From: Clostridium acetireducens DSM 10703
Lineage (GTDB): Bacteria > Bacillota > Clostridia > Clostridiales > Clostridiaceae
Assembly: GCF_001758365.1 (NCBI RefSeq)
Contig: NZ_LZFO01000007.1
Span: 1-64,000 of the forward strand
DNA: 64,000 nucleotides
Direction: 5' to 3'
The notes below the pieces were generated by a model, which did no database searches, was not told the DNA's origin, and saw only the letters and a list, made by a program, of their open reading frames with translations. A program made the position numbers and the translations under genes. Positions 17,553-25,515 of this stretch are shown in pieces (within the stretch, counting starts at the first letter, position 1; each line of letters starts with the position of its first letter).

Positions 17553-19151
17553 TCAATATAAGGGTGAATATTGCTTCATTATAGATTCAGCTACTTTTAA
17601 TCCATCTACAGCAGCAGAAATAATTCCTCCAGCAAATCCTGCACCTTCTCCTGCAGGATACAACCCTTCATAAGATATACTTTCTAATTTTTCATTTCTT
17701 TCTATTCTAATTGGTGCTGAAGTTCTAGTTTCTATTCCTGTTAATACTGCATCTTCTGATGCAAATCCTTTTATTTTTTTATTAAAGCTTATAAATCCTT
17801 CTTTTAAACTTTCTACTACATAATTAGGAAGACAATTTTTAAGCTGTCTAAATTCGTAACCTGGTTTATATGTTGGCTTAACTCTTCCTATTTTGCTACT
17901 ATTCTTATCTTTTAAAAAATCCCCTAAAAGTTGAATTGGTGCAAAATAATCTTGAGTTAAATTATAAGCTAATTTTTCATAATGCCTTTGAAATTCAACT
18001 CCAGATAATGCATCTTTTCCTTGAAAATCCTCTGGTCCTACAGAAACTACAATAGCAGCATTTGAATTTTCTGCATTTCTATTATAAAAACTCATACCAT
18101 TAGTAACTAATTTTTTATCTTCTGAAGCTGCAGCTACTACATAACCTCCTGGACACATACAAAAACTATACACTGCTCTTTTAGATATAGGGCTGGTATA
18201 AGTTAGTCTATAATCTGCCGCTTTAAGTTTTGGATGTTCAGCATACTTACCATATTGTGCTTCATTAATCATGGCTTGTAAATGCTCTACTCTAACACCT
18301 ATAGCAAAAGGTTTTGCTCTCATAAACACTCCATTTTTATATAGCATTTCATAAGTATCTCTTGAACTGTGTCCTATAGAAAGTATTAATGATTCACTTT
18401 TTATTTCTTCACTATTTACAATAATGCCGCAAACTTTTTTATCCTTAATTATCAAATTTTCTAATTTGCTATTAAAGTTTACATCTCCACCATAATGTAT
18501 TATTTTTTTTCTTATGTTTTTAACAACAGATCTTAACACATCTGTTCCTATATGAGGTTTACCAGAATATATTATTTCTTTTGGTGCTCCTAATTCTACA
18601 AATTTTTTTAAAACAAAATCACATCTTGAATCTTTTATTCTAGTAGTAAGTTTTCCATCTGAAAATGTTCCTGCTCCACCTTCGCCAAACTGAACATTTG
18701 ATTCTAAATTTAGTTTACCAGTATTCCAAAATTCATCCACACTGCTCCATCTATTATCTACATCTTCTCCTCTTTCAAAAATCAAAGGTTTGTAACCATT
18801 TTTAGCTAATAGCAATCCTGCAAAAAGTCCTGCAGGTCCCATTCCAACTATTATAGGTCTAGCATTCATTTTTTTATTTCCATAAATAAATTCTTTATTA
18901 TATTTAGTTTCTATAATTTTTACATCTTTATTTCTAGATTTAGCTACTATTTTAGATTCATTTTCACAACTAATTTCTACAGAATAATTAAATTTTATTT
19001 GATTTTTTTTTCTAGCATCTATAGATTCCTTAAGTATTTTTAATTCCTTTAAGTCATTTTTTGATATATTTAATTTACTGCAAACTTTTTTCTTTAAGTT
19101 ATTTATATCTTCATCTATATCTAAAATTAAATTGTTTATTTTAATCCCCAT
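17553..19151 (-). CDS. uncharacterised NAD(P)/FAD-dependent dehydrogenase (COG2509-like)
   Basis: A 532-residue flavoprotein. The FAD dinucleotide fold VGMGPAGLFAG starts near residue 102 after a distinct N-terminal domain of about 95 residues. GEGGAGTFSDGKLTTRI and a C-terminal GEGAGFAGGIISAAVDG segment (the second FAD contact) are typical of this widespread but uncharacterised family. The substrate is not known. The start ATG follows GGAGGAC and overlaps the cdaR stop region by 11 bases, so it is co-translated with cdaR. A link with c-di-AMP or with the downstream fermentation genes is not shown. Confidence 0.85.
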   Translation of the reverse strand: MGIKINNLILDIDEDINNLKKKVCSKLNISKNDLKELKILKESIDARKKNQIKFNYSVEISCENESKIVAKSRNKDVKIIETKYNKEFIYGNKKMNARPIIVGMGPAGLFAGLLLAKNGYKPLIFERGEDVDNRWSSVDEFWNTGKLNLESNVQFGEGGAGTFSDGKLTTRIKDSRCDFVLKKFVELGAPKEIIYSGKPHIGTDVLRSVVKNIRKKIIHYGGDVNFNSKLENLIIKDKKVCGIIVNSEEIKSESLILSIGHSSRDTYEMLYKNGVFMRAKPFAIGVRVEHLQAMINEAQYGKYAEHPKLKAADYRLTYTSPISKRAVYSFCMCPGGYVVAAASEDKKLVTNGMSFYNRNAENSNAAIVVSVGPEDFQGKDALSGVEFQRHYEKLAYNLTQDYFAPIQLLGDFLKDKNSSKIGRVKPTYKPGYEFRQLKNCLPNYVVESLKEGFISFNKKIKGFASEDAVLTGIETRTSAPIRIERNEKLESISYEGLYPAGEGAGFAGGIISAAVDGLKVAESIMKQYSPLY

Positions 19152-20376
19152 TATTGTCCTCCAAAACTTTCTTTTTAATAATAACTTTTACTTGTTCAGG
19201 TTTTATAACAATATTTGAAACTCCATTAGGTAATTTTACATTTATAGGTACATTATATTCTCCTTCTTGTAAAGACTTTAAATCTATATAACAATCTATA
19301 TCTTCACTAGTTAAATTATTTATTGTACTCTCTTTACCTGATACTCTAATAAATACAGTATTTTGTTCTAATTTGGCAATATAATCATTGCTTTCATTTT
19401 TTAAGGATATATCTATATTATTTATATCTTTTGTTATTATAGATTCATTAAATTGTAAATTAATTTTTATAGTAGATATGTTATTAGTAACAAATACTCC
19501 TTTAGGCAATATTAATTTGACATTTATTTCATTATTTTTTATATCATTTAAATTAATAGTTTCTGTATCAATACTATTTATATTATTTATTATGTTATTA
19601 TCTCCTGCTATTTCTACAGAATCTGGTACAGCTACTATACTTTTAATATTTAAATTATTTGCATCTCCAATAGTATTTATATTTATTTTAACTAATTTTT
19701 TCTTTTTTATATCAATCTTAGTTTTGACAAAATCAGGAGAAATATTTACATTTTCCACTATATTCCCCATAGAATCTACAGCTTTTAATGGCACTTGCAT
19801 TTCAAAATCCAAATCAGAATTTTTAACATTACATTTTCCTATAACCTGATTTACTTTATTTACGTAAGTAGAAGGTCCTATGACCTTAGCAAATTTCTGT
19901 TTTGATATAGGTTTTAATGCATGAAATCCTTCTTTAACTTTTCCATATAAGCTTATTTTAATAGGAACACTTTTTTCTTCTAAAGAATCTACTTTTATTT
20001 TTACCCACAAATTATTGTCATTAACTATACTTATACCTTCTGGCATTTCTCTAATTTCTACAGGTACTTTATTTTCTCCTTGCTTTAAAGCATACTTTTC
20101 TAAATCCACTACTAGTTTAAATTGTTTTAATTTAACACTATATACTTTAGATACTGGACCTTTTAAATTTAAATCAACATAGTATTTTTCTCCTGGTATT
20201 AATGTTAACTTTGAATTCTCTAAAGCATCTTTATTTATAAATTGAACTGGTACACGTCCTAATTTATATGTTCTTATAGGATTTTCTACATTAGATATAT
20301 AAAGCCAAAGTACAAAAGATGCAATAAAACAACATATTTTTATTATTATTTGCTGTTTTTTATCTTTTTCTTCCAC
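19141..20376 (-). CDS. cdaR: CdaR, YbbR-domain regulator of the c-di-AMP synthase
   Basis: A 411-residue extracytoplasmic protein anchored by one N-terminal helix (about 8-24, ICCFIASFVLWLYIS) and followed by several YbbR repeats. In Firmicutes CdaR binds the membrane diadenylate cyclase CdaA and modulates it. It starts with GTG at 20376 behind AGGTGA and overlaps the end of cdaA by 31 bases, as expected for a coupled pair. Unlike the common cdaA-cdaR-glmM arrangement, an FAD dehydrogenase follows directly. Confidence 0.9.
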   Translation of the reverse strand: MEEKDKKQQIIIKICCFIASFVLWLYISNVENPIRTYKLGRVPVQFINKDALENSKLTLIPGEKYYVDLNLKGPVSKVYSVKLKQFKLVVDLEKYALKQGENKVPVEIREMPEGISIVNDNNLWVKIKVDSLEEKSVPIKISLYGKVKEGFHALKPISKQKFAKVIGPSTYVNKVNQVIGKCNVKNSDLDFEMQVPLKAVDSMGNIVENVNISPDFVKTKIDIKKKKLVKININTIGDANNLNIKSIVAVPDSVEIAGDNNIINNINSIDTETINLNDIKNNEINVKLILPKGVFVTNNISTIKINLQFNESIITKDINNIDISLKNESNDYIAKLEQNTVFIRVSGKESTINNLTSEDIDCYIDLKSLQEGEYNVPINVKLPNGVSNIVIKPEQVKVIIKKKVLEDNNGD

Positions 20377-21194
20377 GAAATCACCTGCTCTTTCAATGTA
20401 GAACCCTTATTTTGTTTTTTCTTAATTACTTTTATTATAATTTCTTTCAATTTTTCTTTATTATAATTTCTTGTTAATCTTCCATTAATGGCAATTGATA
20501 TTATTCCTGTCTCTTCCGATACTATTATAGCTAATGCATCTGAATTTTCCGATATTCCTAAAGCTGCTCTATGTCTAGTTCCTAATTGCTTACTTACAGA
20601 AAAATTATTACTTAAAGGTAAAAAACATCCTGCTGCTACTATTCTATCATTTCTTATAATAGTAGCTCCATCATGTAATGGTGTATTAACAACAAATATA
20701 TTTTCCAATAAAGCAGAAGAAACTAAAGCATCTAACTTTGTTCCTGTTTTTATAGTATCTCCCAAACCAGTAAATTGTTCTATAATTATTAAAGCCCCTG
20801 TTTTAGTCTTAGATAAATTATCTACAGCGGTAACTATATCTGTAATAACATTACTTACAATTTCTTTATTTTCTAATATCGGTTTATCATTAAAAGCACT
20901 TCTTCCTATATGTTCTAAAGCACTTCTTATTTCAGGTTGGAAAATAATTATAAAAGATAATACTCCTATAGTTATAGTTTTATTAAGTATCCAATTCAAC
21001 ATAGTTAAATGAAGTAAGCTACTTATAGGTATAAGAAAAACTATAAGTATAATGCCTTTTAGCAATTGTTCTGCTCTAGTTTCTTTTATCAACATATAAC
21101 TTTTATAAAACATATAATAAACTACTATTATGTCTAATATAGATGATAAACTTATATTTTTTATTGAATTGAAAATTACATACAAAAATTCCAC
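20346..21194 (-). CDS. cdaA: diadenylate cyclase CdaA (c-di-AMP synthase)
   Basis: A 282-residue membrane enzyme that joins two ATP into cyclic di-AMP, which controls potassium and osmolyte transport and wall homeostasis. Three N-terminal hydrophobic helices (within residues 1-85) precede the DAC domain, with the catalytic DGA (175-177) and RHRAA (207-211) motifs and GLGDTIKTGTKLDA. Translation starts with GTG at 21194 after GGGGTGA. Its neighbour on the other strand is a hydrolase controlled by a c-di-AMP riboswitch, so synthesis and sensing of the signal adjoin. Confidence 0.94.
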   Translation of the reverse strand: MEFLYVIFNSIKNISLSSILDIIVVYYMFYKSYMLIKETRAEQLLKGIILIVFLIPISSLLHLTMLNWILNKTITIGVLSFIIIFQPEIRSALEHIGRSAFNDKPILENKEIVSNVITDIVTAVDNLSKTKTGALIIIEQFTGLGDTIKTGTKLDALVSSALLENIFVVNTPLHDGATIIRNDRIVAAGCFLPLSNNFSVSKQLGTRHRAALGISENSDALAIIVSEETGIISIAINGRLTRNYNKEKLKEIIIKVIKKKQNKGSTLKEQVISWKKKIKNSK

Positions 21195-21314
21195 TTACTT
21201 CACCCCTTATATAATTAATCATTTACATTTACAATTATACACCATTTTAAATATATATATAAATATTATATTTTTAAAATAAATGTATTTTTAATTTTTT
21301 TATGGAAAGAATAA

Positions 21315-21422
21315 CTTTAGCCTAAGTTTTTAACGCGGGGAACCCAAAATATTGGGGTGAATCGTTTTTACGTAGGTTAACCTTTTCCGAACCCGTCAGC
21401 TAACCCCGTTGGCAAAAGGAGG
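21315..21422 (+). ncRNA. c-di-AMP riboswitch (ydaO/yuaA type)
   Basis: The plus strand carries the conserved core: GCGGGGAACCCA, GGGGTGAATC, TACGTAGGTTAACC, then CCGAACCCGTCAGCTAACCC. A likely closing helix pairs CTTTAGCC (21315-21322) with GGCAAAAG (21411-21418). The latter overlaps the downstream SD AAAAGGAGG (21414-21422), so ligand binding could hide the SD and block translation. No terminator T-run is visible. Confidence 0.92.
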
Positions 21423-21429
21423 ATTAAAT

Positions 21430-21963
21430 ATGAAAAAAAAATTATACTTAATATTTATAGCTACATTAATTTTTTCTTTATTATTTTCACATAATGTAAA
21501 AGCTTATTGGCCCTATTATGTTAATAGTTATGATTTAGATTCAAAAAATGAAAATGTAGTTCAAGTTTTAAACTATAATGACAAAAACATATATATAACT
21601 GACTCAGATGTTTATTTAATGGCTCAAATAGTTTATGCTGAAAGTCGCTCAGAACCTTTTGAAGGTAAAGTAGCTGTAGCATCTGTAATATTAAATAGAG
21701 TTATTCATCCTAGCTTTCCTAAATCTGTAGAAGAAGTAATAAAGCAAAAGGCAGCATTTTCTTGTGTGAAAAATGGAGAAATACACGATATACCTGATTC
21801 AAGTAGTTATAAGGCTGTTTTAGAAGCTTTAAAAGGCAAAGACCCTACTGATAAGGCTGTATTTTTCTATAATCCCGATATAGCTACATCTAAATGGATG
21901 AAAAATATAAGAAAAAACAATACAAAAAAAATAGGAAACCACGTATTCTTTTTAATAAAGTAA
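21430..21963 (+). CDS. secreted SleB-like cell wall hydrolase
   Basis: A 177-residue exported protein with an N-terminal signal peptide (about residues 1-26) and a C-terminal SleB/Hydrolase_2 domain. The segment MAQIVYAESRSEPFEGKVAV contains the likely catalytic glutamate. These enzymes cut glycan strands of peptidoglycan or spore cortex. Most DNA between the riboswitch and the gene is the SD itself, so the ATG at 21430 is the start rather than a TTG at 21409. Control by c-di-AMP matches known ydaO targets. It ends in a terminator shared with the convergent reductase gene. Confidence 0.9.
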   Translation: MKKKLYLIFIATLIFSLLFSHNVKAYWPYYVNSYDLDSKNENVVQVLNYNDKNIYITDSDVYLMAQIVYAESRSEPFEGKVAVASVILNRVIHPSFPKSVEEVIKQKAAFSCVKNGEIHDIPDSSSYKAVLEALKGKDPTDKAVFFYNPDIATSKWMKNIRKNNTKKIGNHVFFLIK

Positions 21964-21990
21964 AGTACTCGAAATAATTTCGAGTACTTT
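21962..21990. terminator. bidirectional terminator overlapping two stop codons
   Basis: A perfect 13-bp inverted repeat AAAGTACTCGAAA with loop TAA. It covers the ends of both convergent genes and can serve both directions. Confidence 0.88.
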
Positions 21991-22849
21991 ACTTTATTTC
22001 ATCTAAATATTTTACTGCACTTAATGCCGCTACTTGACCTTCTCCTACAGATTTCATATACTGATAAGGCTTTCCTGTGCAATCTCCTGCTGCAAAACAT
22101 CCTTTTAAATTAGTTTCCATATTTCTATTAACTTTTATATGATTATTTTCTACTTCTATTCCCGGAATTAATTGAGAAGGAGCTACACTATCTTTTAATA
22201 CAAAAACTCCATCTGTAGCTATTTCTTGATTTTTTAAAATAATCTTTTCTACTTTATTTTCTCCTTGAATTTCTACAGGTTTATCCTGCAGTAGTTCTAT
22301 TGATAAATTCAAATTATATTTTTCATTATACATAGGTATATAATATAATTTTTTAGCTAATTCACTTACATAATTTGCTTCTTCCTCTGCTTCTTTGTTA
22401 TAACCAATAATAGTTACAATTTTATCTCTATATAAAGGTGCATCACAAGTAGCACAATATCCTACACCTTTTCCTAATAATTCTTCTTCACCTTTTATAG
22501 ATTTATTATACTCCATACCAGTAGCTAGTATAATTGATTTTGCTTCATAGTTTTTTTCATTTACCATTATGGCAAAATATTCTCCCATAGCATAAATAGT
22601 ATTTACCTTTTCATAATTTATTTTTATATTCATATAATCTATGTGTCTTTGAAAATACTCTTTTAATTCTGCTCCCTTTAAATTGTATAAACCTAAATAA
22701 TTATCTACTTTTGGTGCTTTAATTAGTTTATTACTTAAATCTTTATTTCCAAAAATAACTATGCTTTTATTTCTAATTTTAGCATTTATAGCAGCAGCAA
22801 GACCTGCTGGTCCGCTGCCTATTATTGCTATATCATATCTTTTTTTCAT
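21989..22849 (-). CDS. thioredoxin reductase-like flavoprotein, probably ferredoxin-linked
   Basis: A 286-residue flavoprotein with the FAD fold IIGSGPAGLAAA (9-20), the redox-active CATC pair (Cys132, Cys135) and the C-terminal GCFAAGDCTG FAD motif. It is shorter than NADPH-dependent TrxB. The normal NADPH fold GGGDSAxEEA is replaced by IIGYNKEAEEEA, and the basic HRRxxxR segment is absent (LYYIPMYNEKYNL instead). This pattern fits the ferredoxin-dependent flavin thioredoxin reductases described from clostridia. The gene follows trxA by 27 bases, so thioredoxin is the likely partner. An NADPH-using TrxB is less likely. Confidence 0.82.
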   Translation of the reverse strand: MKKRYDIAIIGSGPAGLAAAINAKIRNKSIVIFGNKDLSNKLIKAPKVDNYLGLYNLKGAELKEYFQRHIDYMNIKINYEKVNTIYAMGEYFAIMVNEKNYEAKSIILATGMEYNKSIKGEEELLGKGVGYCATCDAPLYRDKIVTIIGYNKEAEEEANYVSELAKKLYYIPMYNEKYNLNLSIELLQDKPVEIQGENKVEKIILKNQEIATDGVFVLKDSVAPSQLIPGIEVENNHIKVNRNMETNLKGCFAAGDCTGKPYQYMKSVGEGQVAALSAVKYLDEIK

Positions 22850-22876
22850 TAATACACCTCTTTGTAAGTATAAAAT

Positions 22877-23194
22877 TTATATATACTTTTCAATTTCTGA
22901 TTTTAATAATTCTTTTGGTCTAAATCCTACTAAATTAGCTTTAACTTCCCCATCTTTAAATACCATTACAGTAGGTATGCTTGCTATATTATACTTACGA
23001 GATACTGTTGGATTTTCATCTACATTAACTTTTATAAATTTAGCTTTAGTTTCCATTTCTTCTGACAATTCTTCAATTACTGGAGATAACATTTTACATG
23101 GTCCACACCAAGCTGCCCAAAAATCTACTACTACAGGTGTAGTTGAATATCCTACTTCTTGTTCAAACATTGATTCACTTATTTCTCTTATCAT
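22877..23194 (-). CDS. trxA: thioredoxin
   Basis: A 105-residue cytosolic thioredoxin with the active site WCGPCK (Cys30, Cys33) and the cis-proline segment SIPTVMVF. It reduces protein disulfides and is itself reduced by the adjoining flavoprotein. The ATG at 23194 follows GGAGGGATATAAT; an upstream in-frame GTG/ATG-type start at 23209 would place codons over the SD. Confidence 0.95.
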   Translation of the reverse strand: MIREISESMFEQEVGYSTTPVVVDFWAAWCGPCKMLSPVIEELSEEMETKAKFIKVNVDENPTVSRKYNIASIPTVMVFKDGEVKANLVGFRPKELLKSEIEKYI

Positions 23195-23240
23195 ATTATA
23201 TCCCTCCATTTATACCCTTATATGGTATAGTTATAATTAT

Positions 23241-23269
23241 ATTTTATACTTGAAAAGAAATTAAGTCAA
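23241..23269 (-). promoter_or_regulatory. promoter of the thioredoxin genes
   Basis: TTGACT (23269-23264) and TAAAAT (23246-23241) with a 17-base spacer on the minus strand, about 50 bases before the trxA start. Confidence 0.7.
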
Positions 23270-23353
23270 TAGTATTTAATAGTTATTATTAGTTATTATT
23301 AGTTATACATATATTTATTTTGCTCAAATTAAATATATTAATTCTAATAAAAT

Positions 23354-24559
23354 CTAATTATTAACTATTGCTCTTATATTGGAGTTATTGTACATGGATT
23401 CTGGATATTTTTCAATTAATCTTTTAGCATATTCTTTAGATTTATTTTTATTTATATTAGAATAAATCAAAGATAAATTATATAAAACTATATCTGCATA
23501 ATCTCCATTTTCAAATTTTTTTATATACTCTTCATAATACACCAAACTACTTTCTATGTTTCCTATATTTTGAAAGCAGTTTCCCAATGTATACACTATA
23601 TGTGGATACAAATAATTGTTTTTACCATATTCATAAGCCTTTAATAAAAAAACTGTAGATTTTTTAAAATCACCTTTATTCATATAATCTGTAGATAAAT
23701 TATAAAAATACTCAACACCTTCATGCTCCATAATTTTTTCTGCTTGTGATAATAAATATTTATCATTTATACTTAAATCCTTGTTTCTCCAATAACTTAT
23801 ATAGTCAAATATTTTATTGTAATCTTTATTTTTTATACATTTTTGTATATCCTGATAAGGAAAAATTTCTTTTTTAGGCTTTTTATATTTAATTTTTGAA
23901 ATTTTATAATTACTATTTATAGATTTATTTTTATTTATGCCAATATTGAAAGAAAGTTTTTTAGCATATAAATTTCTATACACAAATACTGAAATAATAG
24001 TAATTATAATAAATACTATTATAATTATATATTTTTTTCTAGGCTTATAAACCTTAATTCCATAAGATTTTAAAGCTTTATAACTATTTAAAGCCATAGT
24101 ATTTTTTTTATCTATATTTAAAACTTTATTCAAATGCTTTGATGCTTCTTTATATTTACCAATTTTAATATAACAAATTGCTATATAATTATTAATATTT
24201 ACACAATTGTAATCGCTTTTATTACACTCTTTTAGTATTATAATAGCTTCATTTATTTTATGATTTTTTATAAGTTTTACTGCTTTTAGATATAATTTAA
24301 AATTTTCTTCATCATTTTTAGTATCTTCTAAATACTTTTTAGCTATACTATCTTTATTTAAATTATAATTCATTTTCCAAAGTTTCTGGGCTGTTATTAA
24401 ATCACCTTTTATATAATATAATAATCCTTTTAAATTTATTGCAGCAGAATTTTTAATATTATATCCTATACTTTTTTCACATATATCTAATGCTTTATCT
24501 ATATATCCATTATTATAAGCTCTTAGTGCTTTAGAATATATTTTGCTAGACTTATCCAT
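23354..24559 (-). CDS. TPR-repeat membrane protein, function unknown
   Basis: A 401-residue protein with tetratricopeptide-like repeats on both sides of a single transmembrane helix (about 177-195, preceded by KPRKK). Repeats such as NLKGLLYYIKGDLITAQKLW and NYIAICYIKIGKYKEASKHL lie before it; LGNCFQNIGNIESSLVYYEEY lies after it. The first half is probably cytosolic and the second outside, by the positive-inside rule. TPRs usually mediate protein contacts, and no enzyme motif is seen. AAAGGTG precedes the ATG. A terminator separates it from the lipoprotein gene upstream. Confidence 0.72.
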   Translation of the reverse strand: MDKSSKIYSKALRAYNNGYIDKALDICEKSIGYNIKNSAAINLKGLLYYIKGDLITAQKLWKMNYNLNKDSIAKKYLEDTKNDEENFKLYLKAVKLIKNHKINEAIIILKECNKSDYNCVNINNYIAICYIKIGKYKEASKHLNKVLNIDKKNTMALNSYKALKSYGIKVYKPRKKYIIIIVFIIITIISVFVYRNLYAKKLSFNIGINKNKSINSNYKISKIKYKKPKKEIFPYQDIQKCIKNKDYNKIFDYISYWRNKDLSINDKYLLSQAEKIMEHEGVEYFYNLSTDYMNKGDFKKSTVFLLKAYEYGKNNYLYPHIVYTLGNCFQNIGNIESSLVYYEEYIKKFENGDYADIVLYNLSLIYSNINKNKSKEYAKRLIEKYPESMYNNSNIRAIVNN

Positions 24560-24580
24560 AGTATATCACCTTTTATTTTA

Positions 24581-24616
24581 TTTAAAATGGTAAGGAAAAT
24601 TCCTTACCATTTTAAA
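24581..24616 (-). terminator. terminator after the lipoprotein gene
   Basis: A 16-bp perfect inverted repeat TTTAAAATGGTAAGGA with loop AAAT. It lies just after the stop codon of the lipoprotein gene and before the TPR gene. Confidence 0.8.
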
Positions 24617-24620
24617 ATTA

Positions 24621-25418
24621 TTATTTAATTGTATCAAAAATATTTCCGTCTTTGTCTAATATGTCTATATTGCTATTAAAATTTAAATCCATATTTTTAA
24701 CAAATAAAGTTTTAACACTATCTTTTGTAAAATTATCATCTTCATATATATTCATATTAATTTTAATATTAGCTGTTTTAGAATTTCGTGACTCCACTTT
24801 ACAAGATATTATTTCTCTTTTATTATCTTTTGTATCATAAAGTAAATTACATTCTCCTGTATTAGTATTTAAAACATATATATTTCCACCTTTAGATATT
24901 GTACCATAAGCATGTCCTATTACAACTAATACATTTTCATCATCTAGCCATTCTAAATCTTTAGGAGAAAGCTGTTTTTTACTACTTACTATTTCAAAAC
25001 TAAAAATATTATTTTGTAAATCCTTAACACATACTTTTCCTATCCCCTCTTCTTGTGCACTTTCCCCTTTGCCTTCTATACAAGCAAACAGCTTACCATT
25101 TGGTGATGATTCCCAAGGTGTATTAAAATTTATAGAATTTTCTTTTTCTAATTCTTTTTTATCAAATTTTACATCTGTGTTTTTTAATATATTCTTAGAT
25201 GTTTCTTTATCTTTAGAACTATTTTCTTCTCTGTTTATTTTTTCTTTATTATCATTATTACTTTTTTGTTCATTTGTGGTAACTTTTTCTTTTGATACAT
25301 TATTATTTGTTTCATTATCTTTCGAACATCCTATAATATTAAAAGAAAAAACTAATAAAATTAAAATTACAAAATACGAAACTATATTATTTTTAGGTTT
25401 ATTTTTCATAAAATTCAT
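24621..25418 (-). CDS. lipoprotein with low-complexity linker, function unknown
   Basis: A 265-residue predicted lipoprotein. A hydrophobic signal segment ends in the lipobox IIGC with Cys31 as the lipidated residue. A hydrophilic Asn/Lys/Glu/Ser-rich linker follows (about 32-90). The rest contains WESSPNGKLFACIEGKG and DLEWLDDENVLVVIGHAYGTISKGGNIYVLN, reminiscent of beta-propeller-like or DUF4652-type domains. The start is the ATG at 25418, behind CAGGAGGTAC. No function can be given. The long polar linker suggests a wall-spanning tether. Confidence 0.7.
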   Translation of the reverse strand: MNFMKNKPKNNIVSYFVILILLVFSFNIIGCSKDNETNNNVSKEKVTTNEQKSNNDNKEKINREENSSKDKETSKNILKNTDVKFDKKELEKENSINFNTPWESSPNGKLFACIEGKGESAQEEGIGKVCVKDLQNNIFSFEIVSSKKQLSPKDLEWLDDENVLVVIGHAYGTISKGGNIYVLNTNTGECNLLYDTKDNKREIISCKVESRNSKTANIKINMNIYEDDNFTKDSVKTLFVKNMDLNFNSNIDILDKDGNIFDTIK

Positions 25419-25515
25419 ATATGTACCTCCTGATAATGTATTAATATAATTATACAATAATAATGTTAATAATAAAACATATTTAATTTAATAAATTTTT
25501 AAATTCTTTATTATT

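Noticed and set aside
20488-21012. Open frame on the plus strand opposite cdaA
   Set aside because: Antisense shadow of the DAC enzyme; low-complexity translation and no ribosome binding site.
22761-23264. Open frame on the plus strand spanning trxA and the reductase start
   Set aside because: Antisense to two recognisable genes and their promoter.
23270-23306. Short tandem repeats of AGTTATTATT
   Set aside because: Two to three copies in very AT-rich spacer DNA; no sign of CRISPR, attachment site or mobile element.
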